Source of the DNA: Hyphomicrobiales bacterium
Lineage (GTDB): Bacteria; Pseudomonadota; Alphaproteobacteria; Rhizobiales; Rhizobiaceae
Assembly (NCBI GenBank): GCA_900470155.1
Contig: UBZT01000015.1
Coordinates: 1 to 64,000 of the forward strand
Direction: 5' to 3'
DNA length: 64,000 nt
Shown: piece by piece, positions 43,224 to 51,610 of the stretch
Numbering within the stretch: the stretch's first letter is position 1
Layout: the number at the start of each line of letters is the position of its first letter
Notes under the pieces: generated by a model
The model's database searches: none
Seen by the model: only the letters and a program-made list of their open reading frames with translations
Told to the model about the DNA's origin: nothing
Program-made: the position numbers and the translations under genes

Positions 43224-44032
43224 TGCCCATCGACCCCACAACCGTTCTCAGCGACATGATCGAGGCTGCGCGACGAGCGGGAACCCTCACGCTTGAACAT
43301 TTTCATCGTCGGGAGACGCTGGAGATCGGCATCAAGGGGCCCGGCGATTTCGTCAGCATTGCCGACGAGCAGTCTGAAACGCTGATCCGGGACTATCTGC
43401 TGACACGGTATCCCGACTGGAGTCTGAGCGGAGAAGAATTTCCGCCTGTCGAGGGCGTGGATAGCACTTACCGTTTCCTGGTGGACCCGATCGACGGAAC
43501 CACCAACTTCCTGAATGGCCTCGATTATACCATCACGATTGCGCTGCGGCAGGGTGGAGAGACCATTTGCGGTCTCGTCTACAATCCGGTGACGGACGAA
43601 ATGTTCACGGCACTGAAGGGGCATGGCGCCTATCTCAATGGCAAGAGGCTTGCCATGCGCGGTGGCACCGATGTCGGTCAAATGGTCGTCGGTACCGGTC
43701 TTCCGACCCCCAACCTCTCCACGCATGCGGGTGCCTATGCAAGACTTGACGCGATCCGCGCGCCGATCGGTGCTGTGCGCGTGCTCGGCAGTGCCGCCAA
43801 TTGCTGCGCCTATGTCGCCTGCGGCCGTTTTACAGGGTATTTCGAACAGACCGGCTTCGTCGATACTGCCGCAGGCATCCTGCTTGTCGAGGAAGCCGGC
43901 GGGGTCGTGACAGACTGGTGGGGAAGGGGGCCCGAATTCTTCGAAAAATCCGGATTGCTGATCGTGGCCAATCGCGCCACTCATGCCTTCCTCTTACAAC
44001 ACCTCTCCAGGGTCAAGTTAACCGCTCAATAA
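43223..44032 (+). CDS. Inositol-monophosphatase family phosphatase
   Basis: 269 residues; ATG overlaps the phosphodiesterase stop by 1 base. The metal site is intact: GEE (about 70-72) and DPIDGTTNF (about 88-96). The third motif, normally WDxAAG, reads VDTAAG (about 213-218), keeping the Asp. The family dephosphorylates inositol-1-phosphate and related sugar phosphates. Coupled with the GDPD gene, it would release free alcohol and phosphate from the first hydrolysis product. Confidence 0.92.
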   Translation: MPIDPTTVLSDMIEAARRAGTLTLEHFHRRETLEIGIKGPGDFVSIADEQSETLIRDYLLTRYPDWSLSGEEFPPVEGVDSTYRFLVDPIDGTTNFLNGLDYTITIALRQGGETICGLVYNPVTDEMFTALKGHGAYLNGKRLAMRGGTDVGQMVVGTGLPTPNLSTHAGAYARLDAIRAPIGAVRVLGSAANCCAYVACGRFTGYFEQTGFVDTAAGILLVEEAGGVVTDWWGRGPEFFEKSGLLIVANRATHAFLLQHLSRVKLTAQ

Positions 44033-44391
44033 TCCAGGCGCTCAATGCATCCGAGCTGAGCAGTTCGATCACCACGTCCTCGCGGTCGTTCCTTCCCAGA
44101 TGGCGCATGGTACCGACGGCAATGACCGCATTTTCGACGAATGCTTGCTCCCTGACCCGTAGCAAATGGGGGTAGGGGATCTGCAAAATGAAAGCGTGCG
44201 GTCCAATTGCTTGTCTCAGGTCGCTCCTGGAAGCGGAACGCCCGGCCAGGGGAGGTCGGTCCCGCCTGACCCTCAGGGTCGCTTTGCTCAGGCTCCTGCG
44301 GCTTCCCTTTTTCCGGCCTTGGCGTGGCGAGAATTCCCGGCATCCCGCCCGTGCCGGACGTCGCTTTGCTAATGCCTCCGATATTCTTCAT
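44013..44391 (-). pseudogene. Unidentified gene remnant, frameshifted
   Basis: One minus-strand frame ending at 44013 reads well as protein for about 70 codons (VREQAFVENAVIAVGTMRHL ... VVIELLSSDALSAWIIERLT), while another from an ATG near 44391 gives a Pro/Glu-rich N-terminus. Neither is complete alone and the two would join by a frameshift near 44240. It converges on and slightly overlaps the phosphatase gene. Family unknown. Confidence 0.35.
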
Positions 44392-44571
44392 TGTTCGTCC
44401 GGATCTCGCGCAAGCGCGGTTTTGATCCGGGTGATGGATCGGGGGCGCATTCCAGGCTGGACACCGACCCACATTGTCAACAGAATTGGTGTCGTGGTCT
44501 GGCTATCGCGTGCCTTCCACCCTTCAAAGCGGCCAATTGGCCGCCGCGGACGGACGAGTCTGCAACGGCCC

Positions 44572-45080
44572 TCAATTCAGTTGAGATATCGCCGGATGTT
44601 TCAGGCACCCGGCTGCCCCTAGCCCCTTGCGCTCCACATCAGAAAAGGTTTCGCGGTCATCCCCTGCGGTTGCTGCTATCGCGAGATAGTCCGGCTTCCA
44701 GACCTCACGGACGAACGCGTGCGTCGTCGTGGACAATTCCGGGCGATCCTCAAGTTCGCCATGGAAGCGAACGACGTCATTGTTTAAGGCGTCGGCGGTT
44801 GAGGTGTCGTCCTTCCATTTTTACGGCGTCCGGAACCGCTTGAGAAATTCGTCTTCCACGTCCTTGCGCGTTGTCTCGATGTAGCGACACTCGACGGGAC
44901 GGCCGCTTTCCCTGCCGATGATCATGGCCAGTTCGTTCATCGAGATATCCTGAGAGCCGACTTCGAGAGAGACTCGGTGTCTTTCCGTCGGATTGGTGAG
45001 TTCCCCTGCGCCAGCCATGCAATGTCATCGATCGCTACCCAGGGCATCTGGTCGATATAGGCGTGGTGCAGCCCCAGCAC
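44572..45080 (-). pseudogene. Relic of an NmrA-like NAD(P)-binding protein
   Basis: A minus-strand frame around 45050 reads MPWVAIDDIAWLA, then after a frame shift near 45000 the sequence continues ELTNPTERHRVSLEVG, MNELAMIIGRESGRPVECRY and DVEDEFLKRF. This order is the C-terminal part of NmrA/SDR-a5 proteins. A TAA at 44821-44823 interrupts the frame, which then stays open to 44572. The broken frame, the internal stop and missing N-terminus mark it as a pseudogene. Confidence 0.58.
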
Positions 45081-45370
45081 TGATAGGAGCGCAGATCGCG
45101 CGTGCGCATTATGGCGAGCTTCGAAAACTTTTCGTCAAGCAGTGAGGCCGCAGCCAGCGGAAGATCTATTACACGGTGCGTGTTGCCAACCGTTTCCTCG
45201 ACTGTCGCTTCGGGGGGAGGCGTCTGCAGTCCGAGTGCGCCCAAACCTAAGAAGAAGTTCGCGCATGCGCCATGTTGTTGCTATGTTGTGTTAACCGGCG
45301 TGATTTTTCACGTTTGTGCCACAGCACCGAGGAGTGGTTCTGGATAGGTCGACAACACCTTAGATTGAAA

Positions 45371-46195
45371 ATGCATATGGTCGAAATTCGAGAAGACTTT
45401 TACAGCCTCGCCGCCTGGCAACACTATGAACGATGCAACCCATGGATTACGGCCAAGCCGGAAATCGACGCGATGGCTTTACGCGTGCTTACTAACGGCT
45501 TTGTAGAGCCGCTAACAGGAACCCGTGTAGCACCTGAGCAAGTTCAGAAGGGTAGCGGCCTTCGCGAGGGTCTTCTTTTTGAGGGCATCAGTTCCCGTGT
45601 AAGAGCCGTGTTACAGACAATCGAAGACCTAGCTCAGATAGACGACAAATTCAGTCACCGCATTTATGCGGCGGAGGCGTTGACGCCATTCGCATTGAGA
45701 ATGAGGGGTATGTATCCTCGTTTTGTTGGCTCGGAATACACCGAGGACCAACAAAAACGGCACTGGCTTCATCCTATTCTGGTGGAAGACCTGTTAGCCC
45801 TTACCTTTGATAGCAATCATTTCAATCTAGTGTCGACGAACGAAGTGCTGGAGCATGTCCCATCGATCGATAAAGCCATGACTGAACTGCATCGCATTCT
45901 GCAACCGGGAGGATGGCACATTGGCACGTGTCCGTTTTACTTCTACCAAGAGGCATCGGTCGTGAAGGCCAAGGTGAAAGATGGGAAGATTGAACATTTA
46001 ATGAAGCCCGAGTTCCACGGGAACCCAATGAGCGAAGCCGGTTCTCTTGTTTTTGAGCTTCCTGGCTGGAACCTAATGGACCGCTTGAAGTCACTAGGCT
46101 TTCAAAAATCGTTTATGCGCTTCATCGCCTCAGACAATCACGGGATTGTTGATGATTTGGCAACCGGAGTATTCGTGCTTTGCTGTCAAAAATAG
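45371..46195 (+). CDS. Class I SAM-dependent methyltransferase-like protein
   Basis: 274 residues from the ATG at 45371; the longer upstream frame is rejected for lack of domain sequence. The recognisable methyltransferase part is the middle: NLVSTNEVLEHVPSIDKAMTELHRILQPGGWHIGTCPFYFY, matching motifs IV-VI of Methyltransf_11. The glycine-rich SAM loop (motif I) is not obvious. A+T content is higher than in the operons before it, fitting the polysaccharide locus that follows. It stands alone between gene relics. Confidence 0.7.
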   Translation: MHMVEIREDFYSLAAWQHYERCNPWITAKPEIDAMALRVLTNGFVEPLTGTRVAPEQVQKGSGLREGLLFEGISSRVRAVLQTIEDLAQIDDKFSHRIYAAEALTPFALRMRGMYPRFVGSEYTEDQQKRHWLHPILVEDLLALTFDSNHFNLVSTNEVLEHVPSIDKAMTELHRILQPGGWHIGTCPFYFYQEASVVKAKVKDGKIEHLMKPEFHGNPMSEAGSLVFELPGWNLMDRLKSLGFQKSFMRFIASDNHGIVDDLATGVFVLCCQK

Positions 46196-46352
46196 CTAAG
46201 TAATTTAAGCGTACTGACCACATCCAGCGTAGTGTCAGCAACAGATGACGATTGTGAATGAGCGTGACGGCCTGGTGCACGACTTCAGTGCCTAGAAGCC
46301 AAGAAGGGGGCGACGATACTGAGATCGTGTTTCCGGAAAGGGTAGTGGCGAG

Positions 46353-46461
46353 TTGGCCCTTAATCGCTTGCCGAGGTGGAACGCGGCCGAGAGGGCAGAA
46401 GACCGAAAAGATGCCCGAGTTGCCCGCGAGTTAGAGCTTTCACTGCCGCACGAGCTCAATG
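46353..46461 (+). pseudogene. MobA/MobL-type relaxase fragment
   Basis: The plus-strand frame contains [20 protein letters not shown] followed by [11 protein letters not shown]. The WNAAE.AE.RK.A.VARE.E..LP.EL pattern is characteristic of MobA/MobL and Ti/Sym-plasmid TraA relaxases. Only about 35 residues remain; the flanking frame is unrelated and no oriT-like repeats were noticed. It is a relic of a mobile or conjugative element. Confidence 0.65.
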
Positions 46462-46809
46462 CGAGCCGAACATCTGACGCTGATGCTGTCAAGCCTATCA
46501 TGCCCGCGGCTGCCATAGCTGATCTGTCGACCATCAGAGATTAATTTGTAAAAAGCGCGCGATTGATGGTCGGTCAGTTTAAAAATTCGTTGTAGTGACA
46601 GTAGCTCAGTTTAGTATTCTGAACGCGAGAGGCCAGGCTGAATCTAGCAGGATGGCCCACTACTGACGGATGTCTTCACCGAGGCGGAAGTTCTTCAGGT
46701 GCTACGTTTAAAATGTTTGCGAGCATGCGGCGAAACAGGAACCTCATCCAGCGAACGGTTGACCCTGTGGCCCTGACGGTGAACATTTCTGGGGATTCCG
46801 TGGACTTTT
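46462..46809. other. Region without recognised gene
   Basis: Short frames only. It lies between two gene fragments and seems to be decayed DNA. Confidence 0.4.
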
Positions 46810-46887
46810 TTATTCGGCTGTTGTGACGACTGTTTACACGTTCGTCTTCAGTGTGGTGTTAAAGGCGCGTTGGAAAGATATCCCAGC
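46810..46887 (+). pseudogene. Fragment of a polysaccharide ABC exporter permease (Wzm-like)
   Basis: The frame reads VYTFVFSVVLKARW (about 46830-46871) before a stop at about 46890. The same motif, VYTFVFSEVFKARW, occurs in the intact Wzm at 58649-59467 in this window. Only about 20 residues remain, so it is a relic, probably of an earlier O-antigen export gene displaced by the present locus. Confidence 0.55.
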
Positions 46888-47042
46888 ATATCGCCCATGA
46901 GGTCGTGATCTTGGTATTGCTGTGCAACGAGGGCCGTATCCGGTTTCCATATATCTGACATTCGGCCCCCCATCCAGGCTTAGATTCTGCTCTGGCGGGG
47001 TGTCGCTCGGTAAGTAACTCAAGCTCAGAGCTGGAAGATAGA

Positions 47043-48041
47043 ATGCAACTTAAAAACAAGAAAGTCTTAGTGACGGGGGCCGACGGATTTATCGGCAGCC
47101 ACTTGGTTGAAGCTTTGCTTGATTATGGATGCGATGTACGCGCCTTTGTGTTCTACAACTCATTCAATAGCTGGGGTTGGCTCGACACAATCCCTCCCGA
47201 AAAACTTCGCTCCCTAGATGTCTTCGCAGGTGATATACGCGACCCGAATGGCGTTGCTAAGGCGATGGATGGGTGTGATGTAGTGTTTCATCTGGCGGCG
47301 TTGATCGCCATACCATTCTCCTACCACTCTCCCGACTCATACGTTGATACCAACATCAAGGGCACGCTAAATGTCTTGCAGGCGGCAAGACGCTTCGAAA
47401 CGGAGCGAGTGCTCGTCACGTCCACCTCTGAAGTATACGGCACCGCCCAATACGCTCCGATCGATGAGCTTCATCCCTTTCAGGGGCAGTCCCCGTATAG
47501 TGCCACGAAAATCGGAGCTGATAGGCTGGCGGAATCCTACTTTCGCTCATTCGACACGCCAGTCACAATCGTACGACCATTCAATACCTTTGGCCCGAGG
47601 CAGTCGGCACGGGCGGTGATCCCGACAGTGATCACTCAGCTGCTTTCGGGGGCGACTGAGTTGCATCTTGGCAGTCTCTCGCCGACGCGCGATTTTAATT
47701 TTGTTGATGATACTGTTGCTGGGTTCATAGCACTGGCTGAGTGCGATGCTGCGGTAGGTCAAGAGGTTAACATTGCGACCGGGATCGAGCATAGCGTGGG
47801 AGATGTTGCCAATTTCTTGATCTCCCAAATAAATCCGGCGGCTTGTATTGTCGCTGACGATCAGCGTCTAAGGCCAGATGCTTCTGAAGTGTTTCGGCTA
47901 ATTGGCGACAATAAAAAAATAACTTCGCTTACCGCCTGGCGCCCTGAACACAATATCGAAAGTGGCCTCAAAAAAACAGTTACATGGTTTGAGCAGCCAC
48001 AGAACCTTTCGCGCTACAAAGCTTGGCTCTATAACCTCTGA
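47043..48041 (+). CDS. NAD-dependent sugar-nucleotide 4,6-dehydratase, LegB-like
   Basis: 332 residues. Rossmann motif GADGFIGSHLVEALL (14-28), DVFAGDIRDPNGV, VFHLAALIAIPFSYHSPDSYVD and the catalytic YSATK (Tyr/Lys) near residue 157, with TSTSEVYG before it. The AIPFSYHSP and FNTFGPRQSARAVIPTVI stretches are typical of the LegB group, which makes 4-keto-6-deoxy sugar nucleotides. In legionaminic acid loci an aminotransferase (LegC) follows; here it does not, so the product probably has another fate. Confidence 0.87.
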   Translation: MQLKNKKVLVTGADGFIGSHLVEALLDYGCDVRAFVFYNSFNSWGWLDTIPPEKLRSLDVFAGDIRDPNGVAKAMDGCDVVFHLAALIAIPFSYHSPDSYVDTNIKGTLNVLQAARRFETERVLVTSTSEVYGTAQYAPIDELHPFQGQSPYSATKIGADRLAESYFRSFDTPVTIVRPFNTFGPRQSARAVIPTVITQLLSGATELHLGSLSPTRDFNFVDDTVAGFIALAECDAAVGQEVNIATGIEHSVGDVANFLISQINPAACIVADDQRLRPDASEVFRLIGDNKKITSLTAWRPEHNIESGLKKTVTWFEQPQNLSRYKAWLYNL

Positions 48042-48054
48042 TCGGAATAATAAT

Positions 48055-48765
48055 ATGAGAGCAGTTATACTCGCTGGAGGCAAGGGTACACGTCTCCGAC
48101 CCTATAGCACACTTATACCCAAGCCTTTGGTGCCTCTTGGAGGTAAGTATTCGATACTAGAAATAATAATCATGCAGCTGCGTGCTGCGGGCTTCACTCG
48201 AATCACCCTGGCCGTCAACCATCTTTCGCACCTGATAATGGCTTACTTCGGTGATGGCGCGCGCCTTGGTGTTGAGCTCGATTACTCGCTTGAAGAGGGT
48301 GAATTGAGTACCATTGGCCCTCTAACTCTTATCGACGATCTGCCGGAAAATTTTCTGGTTATGAATGGAGATATCCTTTGCAATCTAGATTATCGCGCTT
48401 TTTTTGAAACGCACGTCGCTGGCGGGAGCCGGATCTCCGTCTCCGCATTTAAGCGCCAAATGAAAATCGACTTTGGAGTGCTTAGGTACGATTCAACGGG
48501 TCAACTTGAGGCCTTTGAAGAGAAGCCGGAATACGATTTCGATGTCAGTATGGGAATTTATTGCCTCAATCGAGGAGTGGTGGAAACACTAGCTCGTGGA
48601 GGTAAATATGGCTTTGACAACCTCATGATCGACAGTCTGGCATCGGGTAGCCGTGTTGATATCCGGCCGTTCGAGGGATACTGGTTGGACATTGGTCGCC
48701 CCGATGACTATGAGTACGCGGACACGAACTTTAGTGAAATTGCCGCTCGCTTAGGAATAGAATGA
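48055..48765 (+). CDS. Sugar-phosphate nucleotidyltransferase
   Basis: 236 residues from the ATG at 48055; the longer upstream frame overlaps the dehydratase gene. The pyrophosphorylase signature AGGKGTRLRPYS with Lys in IPKPLVPLGGK is at residues 6-29, VMNGDILC (metal-binding Asp) near 101-108, and a FEEKPEYDFDVSMGIY segment later. It makes an NDP-sugar from a sugar 1-phosphate; the nucleotide is uncertain, with mannose-1-phosphate guanylyltransferase-like enzymes the nearest in motif. It overlaps the next gene by 4 bases. Confidence 0.88.
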   Translation: MRAVILAGGKGTRLRPYSTLIPKPLVPLGGKYSILEIIIMQLRAAGFTRITLAVNHLSHLIMAYFGDGARLGVELDYSLEEGELSTIGPLTLIDDLPENFLVMNGDILCNLDYRAFFETHVAGGSRISVSAFKRQMKIDFGVLRYDSTGQLEAFEEKPEYDFDVSMGIYCLNRGVVETLARGGKYGFDNLMIDSLASGSRVDIRPFEGYWLDIGRPDDYEYADTNFSEIAARLGIE

Positions 48766-49625
48766 CAACTAAGGTTCTTATCACTGGGTCCTCTGGCGCC
48801 TTGGGTCGCGTTTTAACAGATCGACTTGAGGCTGATCCAGCACGATACCAGGTGATCGCTCCTCGACGAGGTGATACCGGTGATCGGCTTTTAGACATGC
48901 GTGATGCGCATCAGATCGCCGATAGCATAGCTCACCATCGTCCTGAAATGATCTTACATCTGGCGGCTACTTTTTCGAGCGATTTCGAGGAAGCATATTC
49001 CATAAACGTATCCGCAGCCCGCCATATACTCTCGAAGGTTGCGGAATCATCCTTGTCTACTCGCGTTTTGCTAGTTGGGTCTGCCGCTGAATATGGGGTG
49101 GTCGAGGCTCAAGAGAATCCTGTTGCAGAAGACCGGGTCCTTCGCCCGGTGTCTGTCTACGGTATAACAAAGGCGTGGCAGACGGAGCTTGCATATCTAT
49201 ACGCCGGTCGGGGGGTCGATGTTGTAGTGGCGAGAATCTTCAATCTGGTTGGCCCTCGTCTCTCGGAAAGATTGTTCGTAGGTCGACTACGCAAGCAGAT
49301 TGAAGAGGTGCGCAGAGGGGAGCGTGGTCGCATTGAGGTTGGCTCGCTTTCGGCAAGCCGCGATTACATAACGATCGAGGATGCTGCGACACAATTGCTT
49401 GCTATTGCCGAGCTGGGAGACGCTGGTAGGGTTTACAATGTCGGCAGCGGTGTCCCCATTACGATGAAGGACCTCCTTTGCCAGGAGCTGGCGTCCAACG
49501 GTCTGGCGGACGTTACCGTTGTGGAAGCAACCGGAGCCACAGATAACCGAGGATACGATGTCCCTCTTATATATGCAGATGTATCACATGTATCTGCATT
49601 GTTAGCGAGGCGAGGAGAACGATGA
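48762..49625 (+). CDS. NAD-dependent epimerase/reductase (SDR), GDP-4-keto-6-deoxymannose reductase-like
   Basis: 287 residues. N-terminal TGSSGALGR (8-16), LHLAATFSSD, VLLVGSAAEYG and a catalytic YGITK (Tyr/Lys) near residue 132. Layout and the SAAEYG motif resemble Rmd-type reductases of 4-keto-6-deoxy sugar nucleotides. With the two previous genes it forms a short activation-dehydration-reduction set for a 6-deoxy sugar. It overlaps its neighbours by 4 bases on each side. Confidence 0.83.
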   Translation: MTTKVLITGSSGALGRVLTDRLEADPARYQVIAPRRGDTGDRLLDMRDAHQIADSIAHHRPEMILHLAATFSSDFEEAYSINVSAARHILSKVAESSLSTRVLLVGSAAEYGVVEAQENPVAEDRVLRPVSVYGITKAWQTELAYLYAGRGVDVVVARIFNLVGPRLSERLFVGRLRKQIEEVRRGERGRIEVGSLSASRDYITIEDAATQLLAIAELGDAGRVYNVGSGVPITMKDLLCQELASNGLADVTVVEATGATDNRGYDVPLIYADVSHVSALLARRGER

Positions 49626-50581
49626 CCGATATTCAGCTCACAGTTATTGCGCCGGTTTATAACGAAGCAGATATCATTGGAGTGTTTCACGAGAGCATTA
49701 GCCAGGTACTGGAAAGTCTTCCAGGCGTGGATGCAAAGATACTTTACATAGTGGATCGATGCACTGATAATACGGTGGAAATTCTACGGGAGGTGATTGC
49801 GCGTGATCCTCGTACGAGAGCCATAGTACTTTCATCGCGCTTTGGGCACCAGATGTCGCTGATGGCTGGTATAGACAATGCAGTAGGTTCCGATGCCATT
49901 ATCATGATGGACAGCGACCTGCAGCATCCGCCGGAGCTGATTCCCGTCCTAATTGAGAACTTTCGAAATGGTTTCGAAATTGTCTATACGGTGCGCAGGG
50001 ATACGGAGGCGATTAGTCCCTTCCGAAAGCTTGCCGGAAACATGTTCTACGGTGTGCTTTCGAAGCTGTCCCATGCGCCAATGAATGCCAATGCGGCGGA
50101 TTTTCGTCTGATATCGGGGCGTGTCGGCAGAGTTCTATCGACTGACTTTCGCGAGAGAAATCTATTCCTGCGAGGCTTGTTCAACTGGATTGGTTTTCGG
50201 CAGATCGGCGTTGAGTATGTGGCTCGAAAAAGAGCTGGCGGATACTCAAAATATTCGCTCTCGAAAATGATGCAGCTAGCGACTGCGGCAATATTGTCCT
50301 TTAGTACAAAGCCATTGCAGTTTGGAATATTTGTCGGATTGGGTTTCTCTTTACTGTCGTTTATGTTGATTTTTTGGGCTGTCATCAAGTTTTTCATTGT
50401 CCAAACTATCCCGGATGGTTGGACAACGCTGGTGGTGTTGTTGCTCTTGTTTAGTGGTATCCAGTTAACGGTTATGGGCATCATAGGAGCCTACATCGGC
50501 GGCATCTACGAGGAGGTCAAGAGTCGGCCTCGCTACATCATAGAAGAAGAGATCATAAACAATGAACAAACCCAAAGTTGA
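49622..50581 (+). CDS. GtrB/ArnC-like polyprenyl-phosphate glycosyltransferase (GT2)
   Basis: 319 residues. GT-A domain (about 1-230) with TVIAPVYNEAD, MMDSDLQHPPELIP (the D-x-D) and KRAGGYSKYSLSKM near 200-213. Two membrane helices follow (about 235-263 and 268-300). This is the DPM1/GtrB/ArnC build that puts a sugar on polyprenyl phosphate at the cytoplasmic face. It is immediately followed by a methyltransferase and GtrA genes. Confidence 0.9.
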   Translation: MTDIQLTVIAPVYNEADIIGVFHESISQVLESLPGVDAKILYIVDRCTDNTVEILREVIARDPRTRAIVLSSRFGHQMSLMAGIDNAVGSDAIIMMDSDLQHPPELIPVLIENFRNGFEIVYTVRRDTEAISPFRKLAGNMFYGVLSKLSHAPMNANAADFRLISGRVGRVLSTDFRERNLFLRGLFNWIGFRQIGVEYVARKRAGGYSKYSLSKMMQLATAAILSFSTKPLQFGIFVGLGFSLLSFMLIFWAVIKFFIVQTIPDGWTTLVVLLLLFSGIQLTVMGIIGAYIGGIYEEVKSRPRYIIEEEIINNEQTQS

Positions 50582-51248
50582 CTTCGACCAATACACACAA
50601 AATTACAACGAGCTACTGCGCGAGGGCACGGGATTTTTTTCGAAGAACGAGGCTTACTTTGCTGAATACAAGGTGAAAATTGCACGGCGAGAATTCTCTT
50701 CCGAGCCAAAGAACGTGCTAGAATATGGCTGTGGTATCGGACGGAACATTCCCTATCTTCGCGCTGCATTCCCGGGCGCGACCATTAGTGGCTCCGATAT
50801 TTCTGTCGCGAGTTTAGAGATAGCTCGCCAGGAGAATCCCGGGGTAGAATTCTTTATGGAGAATTCCGATATATCTGGATCTACGCTTTACGATATGATT
50901 TTTGTAGCTGGGGTTTTCCACCATATACCGGTGGAACAGCGTCTCCCGGCCATGATGTCGTTGCACAAGAGGCTCGCCCCCGGTGGCGCAGTGATTGTGT
51001 TCGAGCATAACCCATTCAATCCCGTTACGCGTAGGATAGTCAACGACTGTCCGTTCGATCTAGATGCGGTACTTTTGCGCCCGTCCGAACTAAAGAAGCT
51101 CTATACAGCGGCGGGTTTTCATGTCGAGGGACATGCCTATTGCCTCTTTGTCCCGCCATCCCTTCCTTTCTTGCTACCGCTCGAGGAGAGACTAGGTAAA
51201 CTGCCTTTGGGCGGTCAGTATTGGGTCAAGGCCGTACGCGCGCTATGA
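50562..51248 (+). CDS. Class I SAM-dependent methyltransferase
   Basis: 228 residues, starting 20 bases inside the previous gene. Motif I VLEYGCGIGRNIPYL (about 48-62), an acidic residue after ISGSDIS (about 73-79), and MIFVAGVFHHIP (about 110-121). The C-terminal part has few hydrophobic stretches and a LLRPSELKKLY helix. In this operon it probably methylates the sugar or glycan being made. Confidence 0.88.
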   Translation: MNKPKVDFDQYTQNYNELLREGTGFFSKNEAYFAEYKVKIARREFSSEPKNVLEYGCGIGRNIPYLRAAFPGATISGSDISVASLEIARQENPGVEFFMENSDISGSTLYDMIFVAGVFHHIPVEQRLPAMMSLHKRLAPGGAVIVFEHNPFNPVTRRIVNDCPFDLDAVLLRPSELKKLYTAAGFHVEGHAYCLFVPPSLPFLLPLEERLGKLPLGGQYWVKAVRAL

Positions 51249-51610
51249 CTCAGTTTGTCAGATTTGTCTTGGCTGGCATCGCCAATACGATTGTGGGATA
51301 TGCGATAATTTTCGCATGCATGTACTTACTGGGGCTGTCGCCGGAACTCAGCAATGTGGCTGGCTACGCCCTTGGGTTGTGTATATCCTACTCCTTGAAC
51401 CGAAACTTCACGTTCAAGAGTTCGGGCCGCATTAGCGCAGAATTTTCTCGTTTCTTGTTCGTGTTCCTAGTCTCCTACACTGCAAATTTGGTGTTGCTCG
51501 TCGTTCTGGTGCGAATGCTATCGTTACACGCGGCACCAAGTCAAATCATCTCCGGAGTTGTGTACATGATGACGGCTTATATTCTGAACAAGCGCTATGT
51601 ATTTCGATAG
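51245..51610 (+). CDS. GtrA family membrane protein
   Basis: 121 residues from the ATG at 51245, overlapping the methyltransferase stop by 4 bases. Four predicted helices and the family motifs FVRFVLAGIANTIVGYAI at the start and YALGLCISYSLNRNFTFKS in the middle, ending KRYVFR. GtrA proteins are thought to flip polyprenyl-linked sugars across the inner membrane. Confidence 0.92.
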   Translation: MTQFVRFVLAGIANTIVGYAIIFACMYLLGLSPELSNVAGYALGLCISYSLNRNFTFKSSGRISAEFSRFLFVFLVSYTANLVLLVVLVRMLSLHAAPSQIISGVVYMMTAYILNKRYVFR

